DNA of 64,000 bases from Anaerolineae bacterium (GTDB lineage Bacteria > Chloroflexota > Anaerolineae > Aggregatilineales > Phototrophicaceae): assembly GCA_013360465.1 (NCBI GenBank), contig JABWBO010000001.1, forward strand, positions 62,001-126,000, written 5' to 3'. Below the pieces are notes generated by a model, which had not been told where the DNA came from, searched no databases, and was given only the letters and a program-made list of their open reading frames with translations. The stretch's first letter is position 1. The number at the start of each line of letters is the position of its first letter. Of the stretch, positions 6,540-15,671 are shown piece by piece. A program made the position numbers and the translations under genes.

Positions 6540-9172
6540 TCCTCGCTGCCGACGCGCTTATCGATGATGTCTTTGAAAGGGTCCTTGCCCGGCTTGATCA
6601 GGACCTCGCGTCCGCGCCCGCCTGGAAGCGGCTGACCGATGATGCCCAGTTCTCCCAGAAGGTCCATGATCCGTGCCGCACGAGGATAACCCAACCCAAG
6701 CCGTCGCTGGATGAGCGACGCTGAGGCTTCGCGCTCGGCGATCACCACTTCAATCGCCTGTTCAAGCATCGGGTCGGTCTCCGCCAGGAATTCGCGCCGG
6801 GTCAGCCCGCGCTCCCAAGGACCAACAATGCGCGGCGTTTGTCCGTTGTTTTGCTCCAGCACCCACTGCCGCCAGTGATGGGTTACCAGGCGCACTTCGT
6901 CGTCTGATACGTAACAGCCCTGGGCGCGACGAGGTTGCAGCATATCCGCCGCCTGATAGAGCATGTCGCCATGTCCCAGCAACGATTCCGCGCCGACCGT
7001 GTCCAGGATAACTCGTGAATCGGTCCCGGAGGCGACAGAGAAGGCAATGCGCGACGGGAAATTCGCCTTGATCAATCCAGTGATGACATCGACGCTGGGG
7101 CGTTGTGTCGCGACGACCAGATGCATCCCGACGGCACGCGCCATCTGGGCGAGGCGGGTGAGCGTCTTCTCGGTTTCGTCGGGGTGATTCATCATTAGGT
7201 CACCTACTTCGTCGATCATGATGACGATGTAGGGCAGGTACTCATCGCGCCGCCGTCTGCCCAGGCGCGAGTTGTAGGTGTCGATATTGCGCGCCGCATT
7301 CTCTTCAAGAAGCTTGTAGCGGCGGTCCATCTCACGGGTACACCAGCGCAGCACCCCGATGATACGTTCGAGATCGGTTTCGACGGGACCGAGCAGATGC
7401 GGCAGACCGTTGAAGCGGCTGAGTTCGACCATCTTCGGGTCGAGCATGACCAGCTTAATGACGTTGGGGTGATTGTCCAGCACCAGCGCCGTCGCCATAG
7501 CTGCCATACAGACGGACTTGCCGGACCCGGTCGTTCCGGCGATCAAGAGGTGAGGCATCGAAGCCAGGTCAATCCCGACCGGGTCGCCGGCAACGTCACG
7601 CCCCAGGGGGATGAACAGCGGCGATTTCTTCTTCTGCATCTGTTCGTAGTAGGTTTTGCTCTCGTAGACGGAACGCAGTGAGACCACGCTCGGATTACGA
7701 TTCGGCACTTCGATACCGATATAGTTCGTCCCCGGCACTGGCGTTTCCAGACGCAGACGCTTGGCTGAGAGCGAGAGCGCCAGGTCATTCACAAGCGAGC
7801 TGATCTTGCTGATGCGGGTGCGGCTGAAGGCGATCTCGCCGTCTTCGCCCGTTTTTTCCCGAAAAGGCTGGATGAGATACTGTGTGACGGTCGGTCCGAC
7901 GCGCACATCGACGACATCGACATCAATGTCGAATTCGAGAAGCGTGTTCTCGATCAGCACGACATTGCCGTTGATCTCATTGGCGTCGGGGATATTGATG
8001 GGCATATCCACCAGAAGCTTGAGCGGCGGCAGCACGGCGTCGCGTTTGCCGACTTGTCGCGCTTCCTTAAAACTGTCGGTGGTGAAAAAGCGCTTCACCC
8101 GTCCGTCTGGACGCTCTATCGACGGAGGCTCTCCCTTTCTTTGGATGATCTGCAATGAGTCCAGCGGAGCAGGATGCTCGGCGGAGACGGGGCGTCTGAA
8201 GAGAGGATGCTGCGAGTAATCGATAGGCTCGCTCGTCTCTAACTTCTCGTCCTCTGGCGACGATTGCCCTGTCCCGTAGCGCAGTGATGGCGGAAGGCTG
8301 TCGGCGTCGGGACGGATCAGCATCAATGAGAAGGCGCGCGTTCGCTGCTGTGCCAGCTCGCTGATGCGCTTCAGCGCGGGCGCTCCGCTCTCTTCAATAA
8401 TAACGGTGCGCGTCTCCGGTGTGAGCGCTTCGTCGAGCGAAAGGCGTTCGGCACGCGGACGTTCTTCGGGCTGCCACCTCCGCGCCATCCCCACGAGTTC
8501 TTTGCGAAGCTGATTCAGCAGGCTGACGACGTGCCGCCGGCTGATGCCGATGGCTATCGCAGCGCCGATCACCAGCAGGAATCCATAGAGGGCAACCGCG
8601 ACCGACGAGCCGAACAGACTGACGATAAGAGAACTGAGCGCCCATCCGACCTGTCCACCGCCGCGCCCCGCGCGCGCCAGATTGCGCAGCTCTGTGTCGC
8701 CAGCGGCGAGATGCAGCAGCGCCAGCATCGCCAGGAAGACGACCTCCAACGCGAGGATACGTCGTGCCGGAAAGCGGATGACGATACCCAGTTTTGGCAG
8801 CAGAATGATGATGCCAAGCGCAAACAACCCGGCGCAGACGATGATTCCGCCGACGCCGAACAGGCTGGTCAGCGCATTCGACCACGCCGCTGCCAGCGAT
8901 GCGTCCGCCGAGACATTGAGCAGCGACAGGAAGGAGACGATCCCGAAGATGATCAGGGTGATCGCGGCGATCTCATCTGCCCAGGGCGGCAGCGCACCGA
9001 GGATCGTATCCCAGAACTCCGTTTTGACCGTATAGCGTTCGATGATCGGCGGCGGCGTCTTGGGCACAGGTTTTTGCGCCGCAGGCTTCTCCGGCGCAGA
9101 CTTCCCCTTCGCCGCTGCGTTGTCGGACGGTCTACGACTCTGCGTCACAGGCGCTCCTGGAAAACCGCTCAA
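6536..9172 (-). CDS. ftsK: DNA translocase FtsK/SpoIIIE
   Basis: FtsK is the septum-bound ATPase that pumps chromosome ends into daughter cells and activates dimer resolution. The 878-residue protein has an Ala/Pro/Lys-rich N-terminus, four membrane helices between about residues 65 and 210, and a variable linker. The motor domain has Walker A AGTTGSGKS near residue 545 and Walker B VIMIDEVGDL near residue 650, followed by VATQRPSVDVITG. The C-terminal winged-helix gamma domain (about 800-870) contains SASLIQRRLGLGYPRAARIMD, which reads the polar KOPS-type sequences. It follows the S1-domain gene by 24 bases and is probably the distal gene of the rpoD-side operon. Confidence 0.96.
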   Translation of the reverse strand: MSGFPGAPVTQSRRPSDNAAAKGKSAPEKPAAQKPVPKTPPPIIERYTVKTEFWDTILGALPPWADEIAAITLIIFGIVSFLSLLNVSADASLAAAWSNALTSLFGVGGIIVCAGLFALGIIILLPKLGIVIRFPARRILALEVVFLAMLALLHLAAGDTELRNLARAGRGGGQVGWALSSLIVSLFGSSVAVALYGFLLVIGAAIAIGISRRHVVSLLNQLRKELVGMARRWQPEERPRAERLSLDEALTPETRTVIIEESGAPALKRISELAQQRTRAFSLMLIRPDADSLPPSLRYGTGQSSPEDEKLETSEPIDYSQHPLFRRPVSAEHPAPLDSLQIIQRKGEPPSIERPDGRVKRFFTTDSFKEARQVGKRDAVLPPLKLLVDMPINIPDANEINGNVVLIENTLLEFDIDVDVVDVRVGPTVTQYLIQPFREKTGEDGEIAFSRTRISKISSLVNDLALSLSAKRLRLETPVPGTNYIGIEVPNRNPSVVSLRSVYESKTYYEQMQKKKSPLFIPLGRDVAGDPVGIDLASMPHLLIAGTTGSGKSVCMAAMATALVLDNHPNVIKLVMLDPKMVELSRFNGLPHLLGPVETDLERIIGVLRWCTREMDRRYKLLEENAARNIDTYNSRLGRRRRDEYLPYIVIMIDEVGDLMMNHPDETEKTLTRLAQMARAVGMHLVVATQRPSVDVITGLIKANFPSRIAFSVASGTDSRVILDTVGAESLLGHGDMLYQAADMLQPRRAQGCYVSDDEVRLVTHHWRQWVLEQNNGQTPRIVGPWERGLTRREFLAETDPMLEQAIEVVIAEREASASLIQRRLGLGYPRAARIMDLLGELGIIGQPLPGGRGREVLIKPGKDPFKDIIDKRVGSED

Positions 9173-9196
9173 TTCGTGAATACCGCTTCACAGCCA

Positions 9197-10174
9197 TTAC
9201 AGCAGAGAACGCAGGCTCAATCCCAGCCTGCGCGCGTGCCCATCAATGCTCAGGATGCGGGCATGGATGTGCTGACCTTCAGTCACCACATTACGCGGGT
9301 GTAAAAAGTGTCCCTCGGCAAGCTCCGAGACGTGGATGAGACCTTCCAATCCCTCTTCGATGCGGGCAAAGGCTCCAAAATCGACAACGTTGGTGATGAC
9401 GCCCTCGACGGTCTCTCCGACGGTGTAGCGCAGCGCGACTGTTTCCCAGGGGTCGGGGTGCAGCCGCTTGAAACTCAGCGCCACACGTCCGGCATCGGCA
9501 TTCACATCCAGCACGGCGGCGCGTACCTGCTGCCCTCGACTCAGAATCTCGGACGGGTGACCCACTCGACCCCAGCTCAACTCACTGATGTGGATGAGTC
9601 CTTCCAGACCGCCGAGATCGACGAATGCGCCGAAATCGCACAGGTTGGTCACCACGCCTTCGACAATATCGCCTGACTGAAGGCGTGATAGGATGTCGGC
9701 GCGTTCGCCAGGGCTGGCGCTGGCGGCGCGTTCCGAAAGGATCAGGCGGTTCTGCAATTCGTTGAGTTCGATGACCCGTAGGCTAAGCATCCTGCCGACA
9801 CACGCTTCAAGGAGTCGCTTGCGAGCCGTTTCGTTGTTCACAGCAGGGAAGTCGATGAGCTGACTCGCCGGAACGAAACCGCGCAGTGTGTGCCATTCAA
9901 CCAGCAGCCCACCCCGGTTATACCCCGTGACGGCTAGCTCCAGGACTTCATCATGGTCTTTGATCTGGGTTATCGCGTCCCAGTCCGACAGGTGCTGTGC
10001 GCCGCCATTATTCGCATGTTCAATTTGATGGGTGCGGTCTTCCGAGATTTCACGATGGTCACCATTTCCAAGAACGATCCCCTCTGCGAATTCCCCTTCA
10101 CGCAGCAGCGCCTCCCAGTACCCTTCCTCAAGATCGGGCGGCGTATCATCCCGACGCTGCAAATTCGCGGTCAT
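9197..10174 (-). CDS. S1 RNA-binding domain protein (RpsA-like)
   Basis: Three consecutive S1 (OB-fold) RNA-binding domains are visible. The first is divergent ([19 protein letters not shown], with GFVPASQL). The second and third are canonical: [20 protein letters not shown] with LIHISELSW, and [20 protein letters not shown] with LIHVSELAE. The protein resembles the short S1 proteins found in many non-proteobacteria rather than full six-domain RpsA. The frame is open up to GTG 10234, but the candidate promoter (-10 ending at 10238) would put the mRNA start close to 10231. AGGGA lies seven bases before ATG 10174, so that start is preferred (325 residues); ATG 10189 and 10201 are alternatives. 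It lies 24 bases upstream of ftsK. It could act in translation initiation or mRNA binding. Confidence 0.88.
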   Translation of the reverse strand: MTANLQRRDDTPPDLEEGYWEALLREGEFAEGIVLGNGDHREISEDRTHQIEHANNGGAQHLSDWDAITQIKDHDEVLELAVTGYNRGGLLVEWHTLRGFVPASQLIDFPAVNNETARKRLLEACVGRMLSLRVIELNELQNRLILSERAASASPGERADILSRLQSGDIVEGVVTNLCDFGAFVDLGGLEGLIHISELSWGRVGHPSEILSRGQQVRAAVLDVNADAGRVALSFKRLHPDPWETVALRYTVGETVEGVITNVVDFGAFARIEEGLEGLIHVSELAEGHFLHPRNVVTEGQHIHARILSIDGHARRLGLSLRSLL

Positions 10175-10237
10175 TCCCCCGTCCCTCATTCCGCCACTCA
10201 TTACGATTACATTCAGCTCTCGTGAGACTGCCACATA

Positions 10238-10267
10238 AGTATAGCATTAGTGACCAAGCCCCGGCAA
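10238..10267 (-). promoter_or_regulatory. candidate promoter of the S1-domain gene
   Basis: On the minus strand TTGCCG (10267-10262) is followed after 18 bases by TATACT (10243-10238). It sits between the end of the 7TM regulator gene and the S1 gene, and if used it makes an internal start codon more likely for the S1 gene. Confidence 0.45.
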
Positions 10268-10328
10268 TCGACGCCCAGAACTTAGAACGCTTGTTTTGCC
10301 GTGAAGAAGGGAATGGATGCGCGATGGG

Positions 10329-12290
10329 TTAGGGGGAAGACCTTTTTCTGAGGTCCTGTTCTGATTTCCAGAGCATGTCTGCGAGCTGGTCGATGGCGAC
10401 GCGCTGTTTACGATAGAGGTCGGACTCGCCGAGGACCAGGCGCTGAGCGACGTCCCGCACTTTGATCTGCTGAATAAACCGCATCTCCAGGATGTTGTAG
10501 AGGGTCCATTCGGGGGTGATGTACTTCCGTTCCCCTTCCGGGCGCATCTTCTCGATGCCCTCGTTCAGCAACGCGCGCAGCGTTTTGACCGGGTTATTGT
10601 CGTTGTCGGGAAGGAGGCGCTTCACTGATTCAGTTTCCAGCAACCGACTGCTGGTCAACCCGGGACCACCCCAGTAGTGACGCAGCGCGGCGCGCACCTG
10701 CTCCTTGAACTGCTCCTCGTCCACGCCGCCAGAGTCGCCGTTTTCGACCAGCGCCTCAGGTCGCCCTTGACGATATTCCAGGGAATTGGCGCGCGACCGC
10801 GTCAGCGCGACCTGGGGAAGCAGTCCTTCCAGGGCGGCGAACAGCTCGCCTTGCAGGGAGAGGTCATCGAGCGCCTGGCTTGCCCGGTGAACGAGGGCGG
10901 ACAGCATGCGGTTGTCGTCGGAAGAGAGATCGACTGTCTGCGCCCTCGCCTGAATGCCCAGGACGCCCACCAGCGGACGATCACCGTTTCGCGAACTATA
11001 CAGCGGGACCAACCAGAAACCGTTCCAGCCTCGAATCGGCACAGAGTCGCTCTCATGTTCCGTACCGTCGTTCGAATGCAGGGTAAAGGTCGGCATCTGC
11101 TCGGCAAGTCTCTGCACGTCCGGGATCATGGGTCCCATTGCGCTGACCATCTCGGCGTTCATGCCGTCGCGGACGCTGGCGACGAATGCGCTGCTTACCC
11201 GCACATAATCGCACAGCGACGCCAGAAGCGCCTCTATCTGTTGAAGCAGATCGGTGCGCGTCAGCAGTCGGTCGGACAGGTCCTGAAGCTTCTCGATCTG
11301 ATCGGCGTCGTCCGCCGGGTAGACTAACCAGCGTTCGAGCGCAGGCAGACCTAATGCTACGCTCCACTGCCACAGGAGGACCACCGCGACGACGGCGAAG
11401 GGCATAAATTCGTCACCAGGAAGGCTGAAGACGCGAGACCCGGACGTTGTCAGGATGATCGTGCCGAGCGCCAGCAGACCGGTTCCGGGACCGCGCAGCA
11501 GAAAGCGCAGCAGTTCGATCTTGACGAGCCGGTCGGGAATGCGCGTCCCGAAGAACGACAGGGGGTAGGAGAGAAAGATCAGCATCAGAATGACGATGAT
11601 GTTCGCCAGATTGACAAGCGTCAAGCCGATGATCGATTGTTCTGTGCCCACGCCGAGCAGCAGGGCGAAGGGGAAGATGCCGCCAGCAGGCGTGAGCATG
11701 GCGATTTGCAGGTAGCCCATGCGCCGGCGCGTGCTGCGGGCGATACAACGCACGCGCGCCCGCTGGACGTTGAGGAAAGCGGCAGTCGTTACAATGAGAA
11801 AGTAGGCAACATAAAGAAAGAAGACGGGTCCACGTTCGACCGACACCAGATTCTCGCTTCCCACCATGAGGGGCGAGACGAGGCGCATTGGTATCACCAG
11901 CGAATCGGTGAATGCCGCGAGAATGAAGAAACCTAGTGCTATCAGATAGAGCAGTCGAATGACACGCCGCCGTCGCCCGCGCGAGGGCAGCCCGGTTGTT
12001 GCCAGGAGCGCGTCAGACAGGTGATACATAGCCACCGGCATGAAGGCGATGCCGTACCATTGCAGTCGCAGAGTCAGTGCATAGATCGAGGGAGCAGGTC
12101 CAAGCGCGACGAATGTGTCGCAAAGATAGACGGCGGTCAGACATCCGAGGACAATGCCTGATGTGCGCGCGACGCGGTCGTGAAGGTTGCGGGTGAGGTT
12201 ATAGAGCAGCAGGGATGCGGCAATGATGACGATGGCTGCCGTCAGAATCTCGTTAGCGGTGGCAAGAACTTCCAGGAGAACAGCGTCCAC
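10329..12290 (-). CDS. 7TM-GAF membrane protein with C-terminal HTH-like region
   Basis: The 653-residue protein has an N-terminal half with seven to eight hydrophobic helices (to about residue 320) resembling the 7TM sensor region of histidine kinases. It then has a GAF-like domain (about 340-480, with LLTRTDLLQQIEALLASLCDY and a SALVHRASQALDDLSL coiled helix). There is no H-box, ATPase or GGDEF domain. Instead the C-terminal 70 residues contain IKVRDVAQRLVLGESDLYRKQ followed by an Ala/Leu helix, which reads like a helix-turn-helix of a sigma-like or activator type. The simplest model is a membrane-anchored one-component regulator, but DNA binding is an inference. It lies 12 bases downstream of the GNAT gene in the run that starts at rpoD. 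Confidence 0.7.
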   Translation of the reverse strand: MDAVLLEVLATANEILTAAIVIIAASLLLYNLTRNLHDRVARTSGIVLGCLTAVYLCDTFVALGPAPSIYALTLRLQWYGIAFMPVAMYHLSDALLATTGLPSRGRRRRVIRLLYLIALGFFILAAFTDSLVIPMRLVSPLMVGSENLVSVERGPVFFLYVAYFLIVTTAAFLNVQRARVRCIARSTRRRMGYLQIAMLTPAGGIFPFALLLGVGTEQSIIGLTLVNLANIIVILMLIFLSYPLSFFGTRIPDRLVKIELLRFLLRGPGTGLLALGTIILTTSGSRVFSLPGDEFMPFAVVAVVLLWQWSVALGLPALERWLVYPADDADQIEKLQDLSDRLLTRTDLLQQIEALLASLCDYVRVSSAFVASVRDGMNAEMVSAMGPMIPDVQRLAEQMPTFTLHSNDGTEHESDSVPIRGWNGFWLVPLYSSRNGDRPLVGVLGIQARAQTVDLSSDDNRMLSALVHRASQALDDLSLQGELFAALEGLLPQVALTRSRANSLEYRQGRPEALVENGDSGGVDEEQFKEQVRAALRHYWGGPGLTSSRLLETESVKRLLPDNDNNPVKTLRALLNEGIEKMRPEGERKYITPEWTLYNILEMRFIQQIKVRDVAQRLVLGESDLYRKQRVAIDQLADMLWKSEQDLRKRSSP

Positions 12291-12302
12291 TGCGCGACTG
12301 CT

Positions 12303-12854
12303 TTAACGAACTGCTTGACTGAAGAATAATGCAATATCGCGATTCGGAAAGTAAAACTCGTTGAAACCGCAGAATACAAAACCCTGTCCCTGCAAGAAGG
12401 CGGACGCCGGATAATTCGTTGTCTGGACAGCAGCCTGAATACGGATGATCTGATGTTCCTTCGCCCAGTTGACGGCGACCGTGAGCAGTCGCTTGCCGAT
12501 TCCGCACCGGCGCGCCTCGGCATCGACGGCGAAATCCTGAATATGCCCGACTCGCACCAGCGCATCGCCCCGCATCGTGAGATAACCAAGCATGTCACCG
12601 GAACTCCGATCTGAGGCGACAAGGAAACAATGTTCTGGCGCAACTGCCGATTCCAGGCGGCGCATATCCGGGTTAGGCTTCCCTTCCAGGGTGCGCGGCA
12701 GCCGTTCTGGACGGAAGGCGATCTGCCAGCCATCCTCATGCCGGACCTGCATCTGCCAGACATGATCGGTCTCGTAGCGATGATCGAGCGCCGCACACCC
12801 GCGCACGTCGTCCATCACCGCATCACGGATGATCAGATTTACCGAATTCGCCAT
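12303..12854 (-). CDS. GNAT-family N-acetyltransferase
   Basis: The 183-residue protein shows the GNAT fold. It has an N-terminal LIIRDAVMDDVRGCAALD segment and a central HIQDFAVDAEARRCGIGKRLL segment; RRCGIG is the acetyl-CoA pyrophosphate-binding R/QxxGxG/A motif. Later come AVNWAKEHQI and the C-terminal NYPASAFLQGQGFVFCGF motif typical of family acetyltransferases. The substrate cannot be told from sequence. It sits 34 bases downstream of the LiaF-like gene and 12 bases upstream of the 7TM regulator, so it is probably part of the rpoD operon. Confidence 0.85.
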   Translation of the reverse strand: MANSVNLIIRDAVMDDVRGCAALDHRYETDHVWQMQVRHEDGWQIAFRPERLPRTLEGKPNPDMRRLESAVAPEHCFLVASDRSSGDMLGYLTMRGDALVRVGHIQDFAVDAEARRCGIGKRLLTVAVNWAKEHQIIRIQAAVQTTNYPASAFLQGQGFVFCGFNEFYFPNRDIALFFSQAVR

Positions 12855-12888
12855 GTTTGTTCACCCGCGCAGGCGTCTGGAGAGGTGC

Positions 12889-13674
12889 TTAGAGAAGATA
12901 GGCGTCCCCGAACGTGCCGTTGACATAGATTACTGCTTCCGGTTGGTCTGGGGCAGGGTCGCGCGCTACGTAGACGTTTGGTTCAAGACTGCTGTACCGT
13001 GCTTCGTCAACCCGCAGACTGAACAACCGCGTAGTGCGGACGACAACCTTAGTGTTGTAGCCCGGCGGGACGGAGACGCGAATATTGCCGAGCGTCGAGC
13101 GGACATAGACCGGCGCGAGCGCCTCATGGGGTGCGGTGACCTGAATATCGCCGAAACCTGTCGCAATTACGCCGCCATCGACAATCAGATCAGACATATC
13201 GACGCTGACCTGACCCAGATGCGTGGAAATGTAGATCTTCCAGGGGAGATCCCGCGCCAGCGCGACCTGCCAGGGAGTCAGCGAGAAGAATGGCGTCGCC
13301 GCCCGGTCCATCCGCAGGCGGGCATTCACGCCATCGACCTGCAAATCGGGTCGGGAATCAGGCGCATACTGTCCGGCGATCAGACGGGCTTCTCGCTGCA
13401 AACCATATGCGACGACATCGACGGGACCGGCGCTGATCTCCAGCGCCGCGTTTTCGACGCTGCCGCGCGTGATTCCGAAGTTCTTCCCGCCGCCCTCACC
13501 GAATAGATCGCCTCTGATGAGTACGATGCCGCCGATGACAACAAGAATCAGCGGCAGCAACGCCGAAACGTTGAAGCCGCTGATCAGTAGAAAGTTATTT
13601 GCCAGCATAACAGCCCCCAGCGCTACGAGCGCCAAGGACCACAGCCACCCGCCAGAAGTCCCCTTCGGACGCAA
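12889..13674 (-). CDS. LiaF/DUF5668-like membrane protein
   Basis: The 261-residue protein has two N-terminal membrane helices (about 10-28 and 34-54, with GAVMLANNFLLI and LLPLILVVIGGIVLI). These match the DUF5668/LiaF transmembrane region. A soluble beta-rich domain follows, with repeating short strands such as LGQVSVDMSDLIVDGGVIATGFGDI and STLGNIRVSVPPG, like the 'toast-rack' or LiaF C-terminal domains of envelope-stress proteins. No enzymatic motif is present. It starts seven bases after the rpoD stop, so it is cotranscribed with the main sigma factor. A role in envelope sensing is an inference from the LiaF family. Confidence 0.75.
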   Translation of the reverse strand: MRPKGTSGGWLWSLALVALGAVMLANNFLLISGFNVSALLPLILVVIGGIVLIRGDLFGEGGGKNFGITRGSVENAALEISAGPVDVVAYGLQREARLIAGQYAPDSRPDLQVDGVNARLRMDRAATPFFSLTPWQVALARDLPWKIYISTHLGQVSVDMSDLIVDGGVIATGFGDIQVTAPHEALAPVYVRSTLGNIRVSVPPGYNTKVVVRTTRLFSLRVDEARYSSLEPNVYVARDPAPDQPEAVIYVNGTFGDAYLL

Positions 13675-13680
13675 GACGCG

Positions 13681-14937
13681 CTACTCCTCGTAGAGATAAT
13701 CGCGCAGGGTCACATGTGCCGATGACTGACGCAGACGGTTGAGCGCCTGCGCTTCGAGCTGACGAACGCGCTCACGAGTGACGCCGATCGCCTGACCGAC
13801 CTCTTCCAGGGTATAGACCTTGCCATCTTCCAGCCCATAGCGCAGGCGCAGAATCTGCGCTTCACGCTGCGGCAGACGGTCGAGCGCCGAGTTCAGCTGC
13901 TCGTGCAGCAGATTGGTCGCCACTTCTTCCGCCGGGGCAGGACTGCTGATATCCTCGACGAAATCGCCGAACGTGCTGTCGCCATCTTCGTCGATGGGCG
14001 TCTCCAGGCTGACCGGACGCCGCGCGATTTCCAGCAGGTTCTCGACCTTGTCAGCGGTCGTCTCCATGCGGTCAGCGATCTCTTCAATCGATGGGTCGCG
14101 TCCCAGTTCCTGCGTCAGGCGCATCTGAATCCGCCGCATCCGGTTGAGCTGATCGCCCATGTGAACCGGAACGCGGATGGTCCGCCCTTGATCGGCGACG
14201 GCGCGACTGACCGCCTGGCGAATCCACCAGGTGGCATAGGTGCTGAACTTGTGCCCCCGGCGATACTCAAACTTGTTGGTTGCGCGGATGAGACCGATGT
14301 TGCCTTCCTGGATGAGATCGAGGAAGGGGACGCCTCGCCCGATATACTTCTTGGCGACGCTGATGACCAACCGCGCGTTCGCCCGCACCAGGTGTTCCTG
14401 CGCCAGTTCGCCGTCGGAAATATAGTCACGCAGGGTGTACACGTCATCCAGCGGCAGGGTATCGCCGCGTGTATCCAGGATGCGCCGTGCTTCGACCGCA
14501 CGCTCCATGCGCTTGGCAAGCGAAACTTCTTCTTCGGCTGTCAGCAGCGGCACACGTCCGGCTTCCTTTAGATACAGACCGACGACGTCGTCGCTATCGA
14601 GCGCCTGCTGGTAGCCCGCGTCCTGAATCAGCGTGTCATCGAAGCCCCAGGTTGCTTCGATGCCTTCCTCTTCGAACATGTCCATGTCGAAGGCGGCTTC
14701 TTCCATGACGCGTTCCATCTCACCAATGTCGTACATAGGACGAGCCTGTTCTCCACCCGAAGTGATTTCGATACCTGCTTCTAACAGGTCGTCCATCAGG
14801 TCATCAAGCAGACTGAGGTCGCGCTCGGCATCAGGGACAAGGTTCAAGACATCGTCGTAGGACAGTATGCCCTGCTTGCGCGCGCGCTGGATGAGTTGAT
14901 TGCGGAGTTCGTCTCGATTCACCATTACCTTCAGCAT
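13681..14937 (-). CDS. rpoD: primary RNA polymerase sigma factor RpoD/SigA
   Basis: The 418-residue protein has all core sigma-70 regions. Region 1.2 is [22 protein letters not shown]-like, near residue 120. Regions 2.1-2.4 contain [33 protein letters not shown] and RTIRVPVHM. Region 3 contains [10 protein letters not shown] followed by [13 protein letters not shown]. Region 4 contains [12 protein letters not shown] and [20 protein letters not shown], the -35-binding helix-turn-helix. The N-terminal region 1.1 is short and acidic. It should direct most housekeeping transcription at TTGACA/TATAAT-type promoters, which agrees with the candidate promoters seen in this window. The start may be ATG 14937 or ATG 14925 (AAGG just upstream of the latter). 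It has its own promoter at 15101-15129. Confidence 0.96.
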   Translation of the reverse strand: MLKVMVNRDELRNQLIQRARKQGILSYDDVLNLVPDAERDLSLLDDLMDDLLEAGIEITSGGEQARPMYDIGEMERVMEEAAFDMDMFEEEGIEATWGFDDTLIQDAGYQQALDSDDVVGLYLKEAGRVPLLTAEEEVSLAKRMERAVEARRILDTRGDTLPLDDVYTLRDYISDGELAQEHLVRANARLVISVAKKYIGRGVPFLDLIQEGNIGLIRATNKFEYRRGHKFSTYATWWIRQAVSRAVADQGRTIRVPVHMGDQLNRMRRIQMRLTQELGRDPSIEEIADRMETTADKVENLLEIARRPVSLETPIDEDGDSTFGDFVEDISSPAPAEEVATNLLHEQLNSALDRLPQREAQILRLRYGLEDGKVYTLEEVGQAIGVTRERVRQLEAQALNRLRQSSAHVTLRDYLYEE

Positions 14938-15060
14938 ACGTTAATCACCAGCGCTTACGCCATAACCTTTCGGACGACAGCATCCAGCCAATAAACCACC
15001 CGACAGCTTCACGCCTTGTTTACGAACGACGTTGAACGGGGGGGAAACCGGAACGAGGGT

Positions 15061-15082
15061 AACAGGTTATAGGCAACCTGTT
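15061..15082. promoter_or_regulatory. perfect palindrome downstream of the rpoD promoter (possible operator)
   Basis: AACAGGTT (15061-15068), six bases, then AACCTGTT (15075-15082) form a perfect 8-base inverted repeat. It lies 19 bases beyond the -10 box of the rpoD promoter, within the first part of the predicted untranslated leader. It has no T-run on the rpoD-sense side, so it looks more like a protein-binding site than a terminator. The binding protein is unknown. Confidence 0.5.
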
Positions 15083-15100
15083 GTTCCAATGCAATCAGAC

Positions 15101-15129
15101 AGAATAAACACTTTTGAATATCTTGTCAA
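15101..15129 (-). promoter_or_regulatory. promoter of rpoD
   Basis: On the minus strand TTGACA (15129-15124) is followed after exactly 17 bases by TATTCT (15106-15101). The -35 box overlaps the last codons of the DUF4340 gene. The mRNA would begin near 15094, leaving a leader of about 155 bases before rpoD. Confidence 0.7.
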
Positions 15130-15671
15130 GCAACTGGCGGATCGCGCAGCTGACTGATCAGATAGTCTACAGCGGACCGATCCAGGATATATAAATCTGG
15201 TCGATCATCGACGAAAGCGTAGTATCCCTGTTCGGTGGGTGTACGAAAACCTACCGCCACCGCATGCGACCCGCCATCCACGAGGACGATTTCAATAGCG
15301 AGAACCCCTTCAGGCGTGAAACCGTAGGTCGCGAGGTTCGGCTCCGCCTGCATTTCGCTGGTATAGGGCAGCAGCGCCATCGTCCTCGCCAGGACTGTGC
15401 CCGCGCCCTCTTCGAGTGTTCCGCTGCGATCAGCGACCTGCCACTCACCCTGCTCGTTTCTAAGCAGTGTGAACGTATCGTCTGTCTCTGGGCTGCGAAT
15501 GCGCATCGCCATAATATCCAACACCGCCAGGTCGGGGAAGACACGATAGAAGGGTGCGACCGGCGTGAGCGGTTGATGAGAAGTTTCCAGCGGGGGCTGC
15601 GCCAGCGTCAGCAAGAGCAGCCCGACGAAGACTACCATCAGGATCAGGAGTCCGGTACGTCGCTGAGTCAT
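15126..15671 (-). CDS. DUF4340-domain protein, partner of Gld-type ABC exporter
   Basis: The 181-residue protein has an N-terminal membrane anchor (GLLILMVVFVGLLLLTL) and a DUF4340-like external domain with FPDLAVLDIMAMRI, a GEWQVAD strand and YYAFVDDRPDLYILDRSAVDYLI near the end. DUF4340 proteins regularly follow GldG-like genes in ABC clusters, and here the start overlaps the GldG-like stop by four bases. It probably works at the outer face of the membrane with the exporter. The exact role is unknown. Its last codons contain the -35 box of rpoD. Confidence 0.8.
   Translation of the reverse strand: MTQRRTGLLILMVVFVGLLLLTLAQPPLETSHQPLTPVAPFYRVFPDLAVLDIMAMRIRSPETDDTFTLLRNEQGEWQVADRSGTLEEGAGTVLARTMALLPYTSEMQAEPNLATYGFTPEGVLAIEIVLVDGGSHAVAVGFRTPTEQGYYAFVDDRPDLYILDRSAVDYLISQLRDPPVA

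Noticed and set aside
15061-15082. rpoD-side palindrome as transcription terminator
   Set aside because: No T-run follows on the rpoD-sense strand, and it lies after a strong promoter rather than after a gene.
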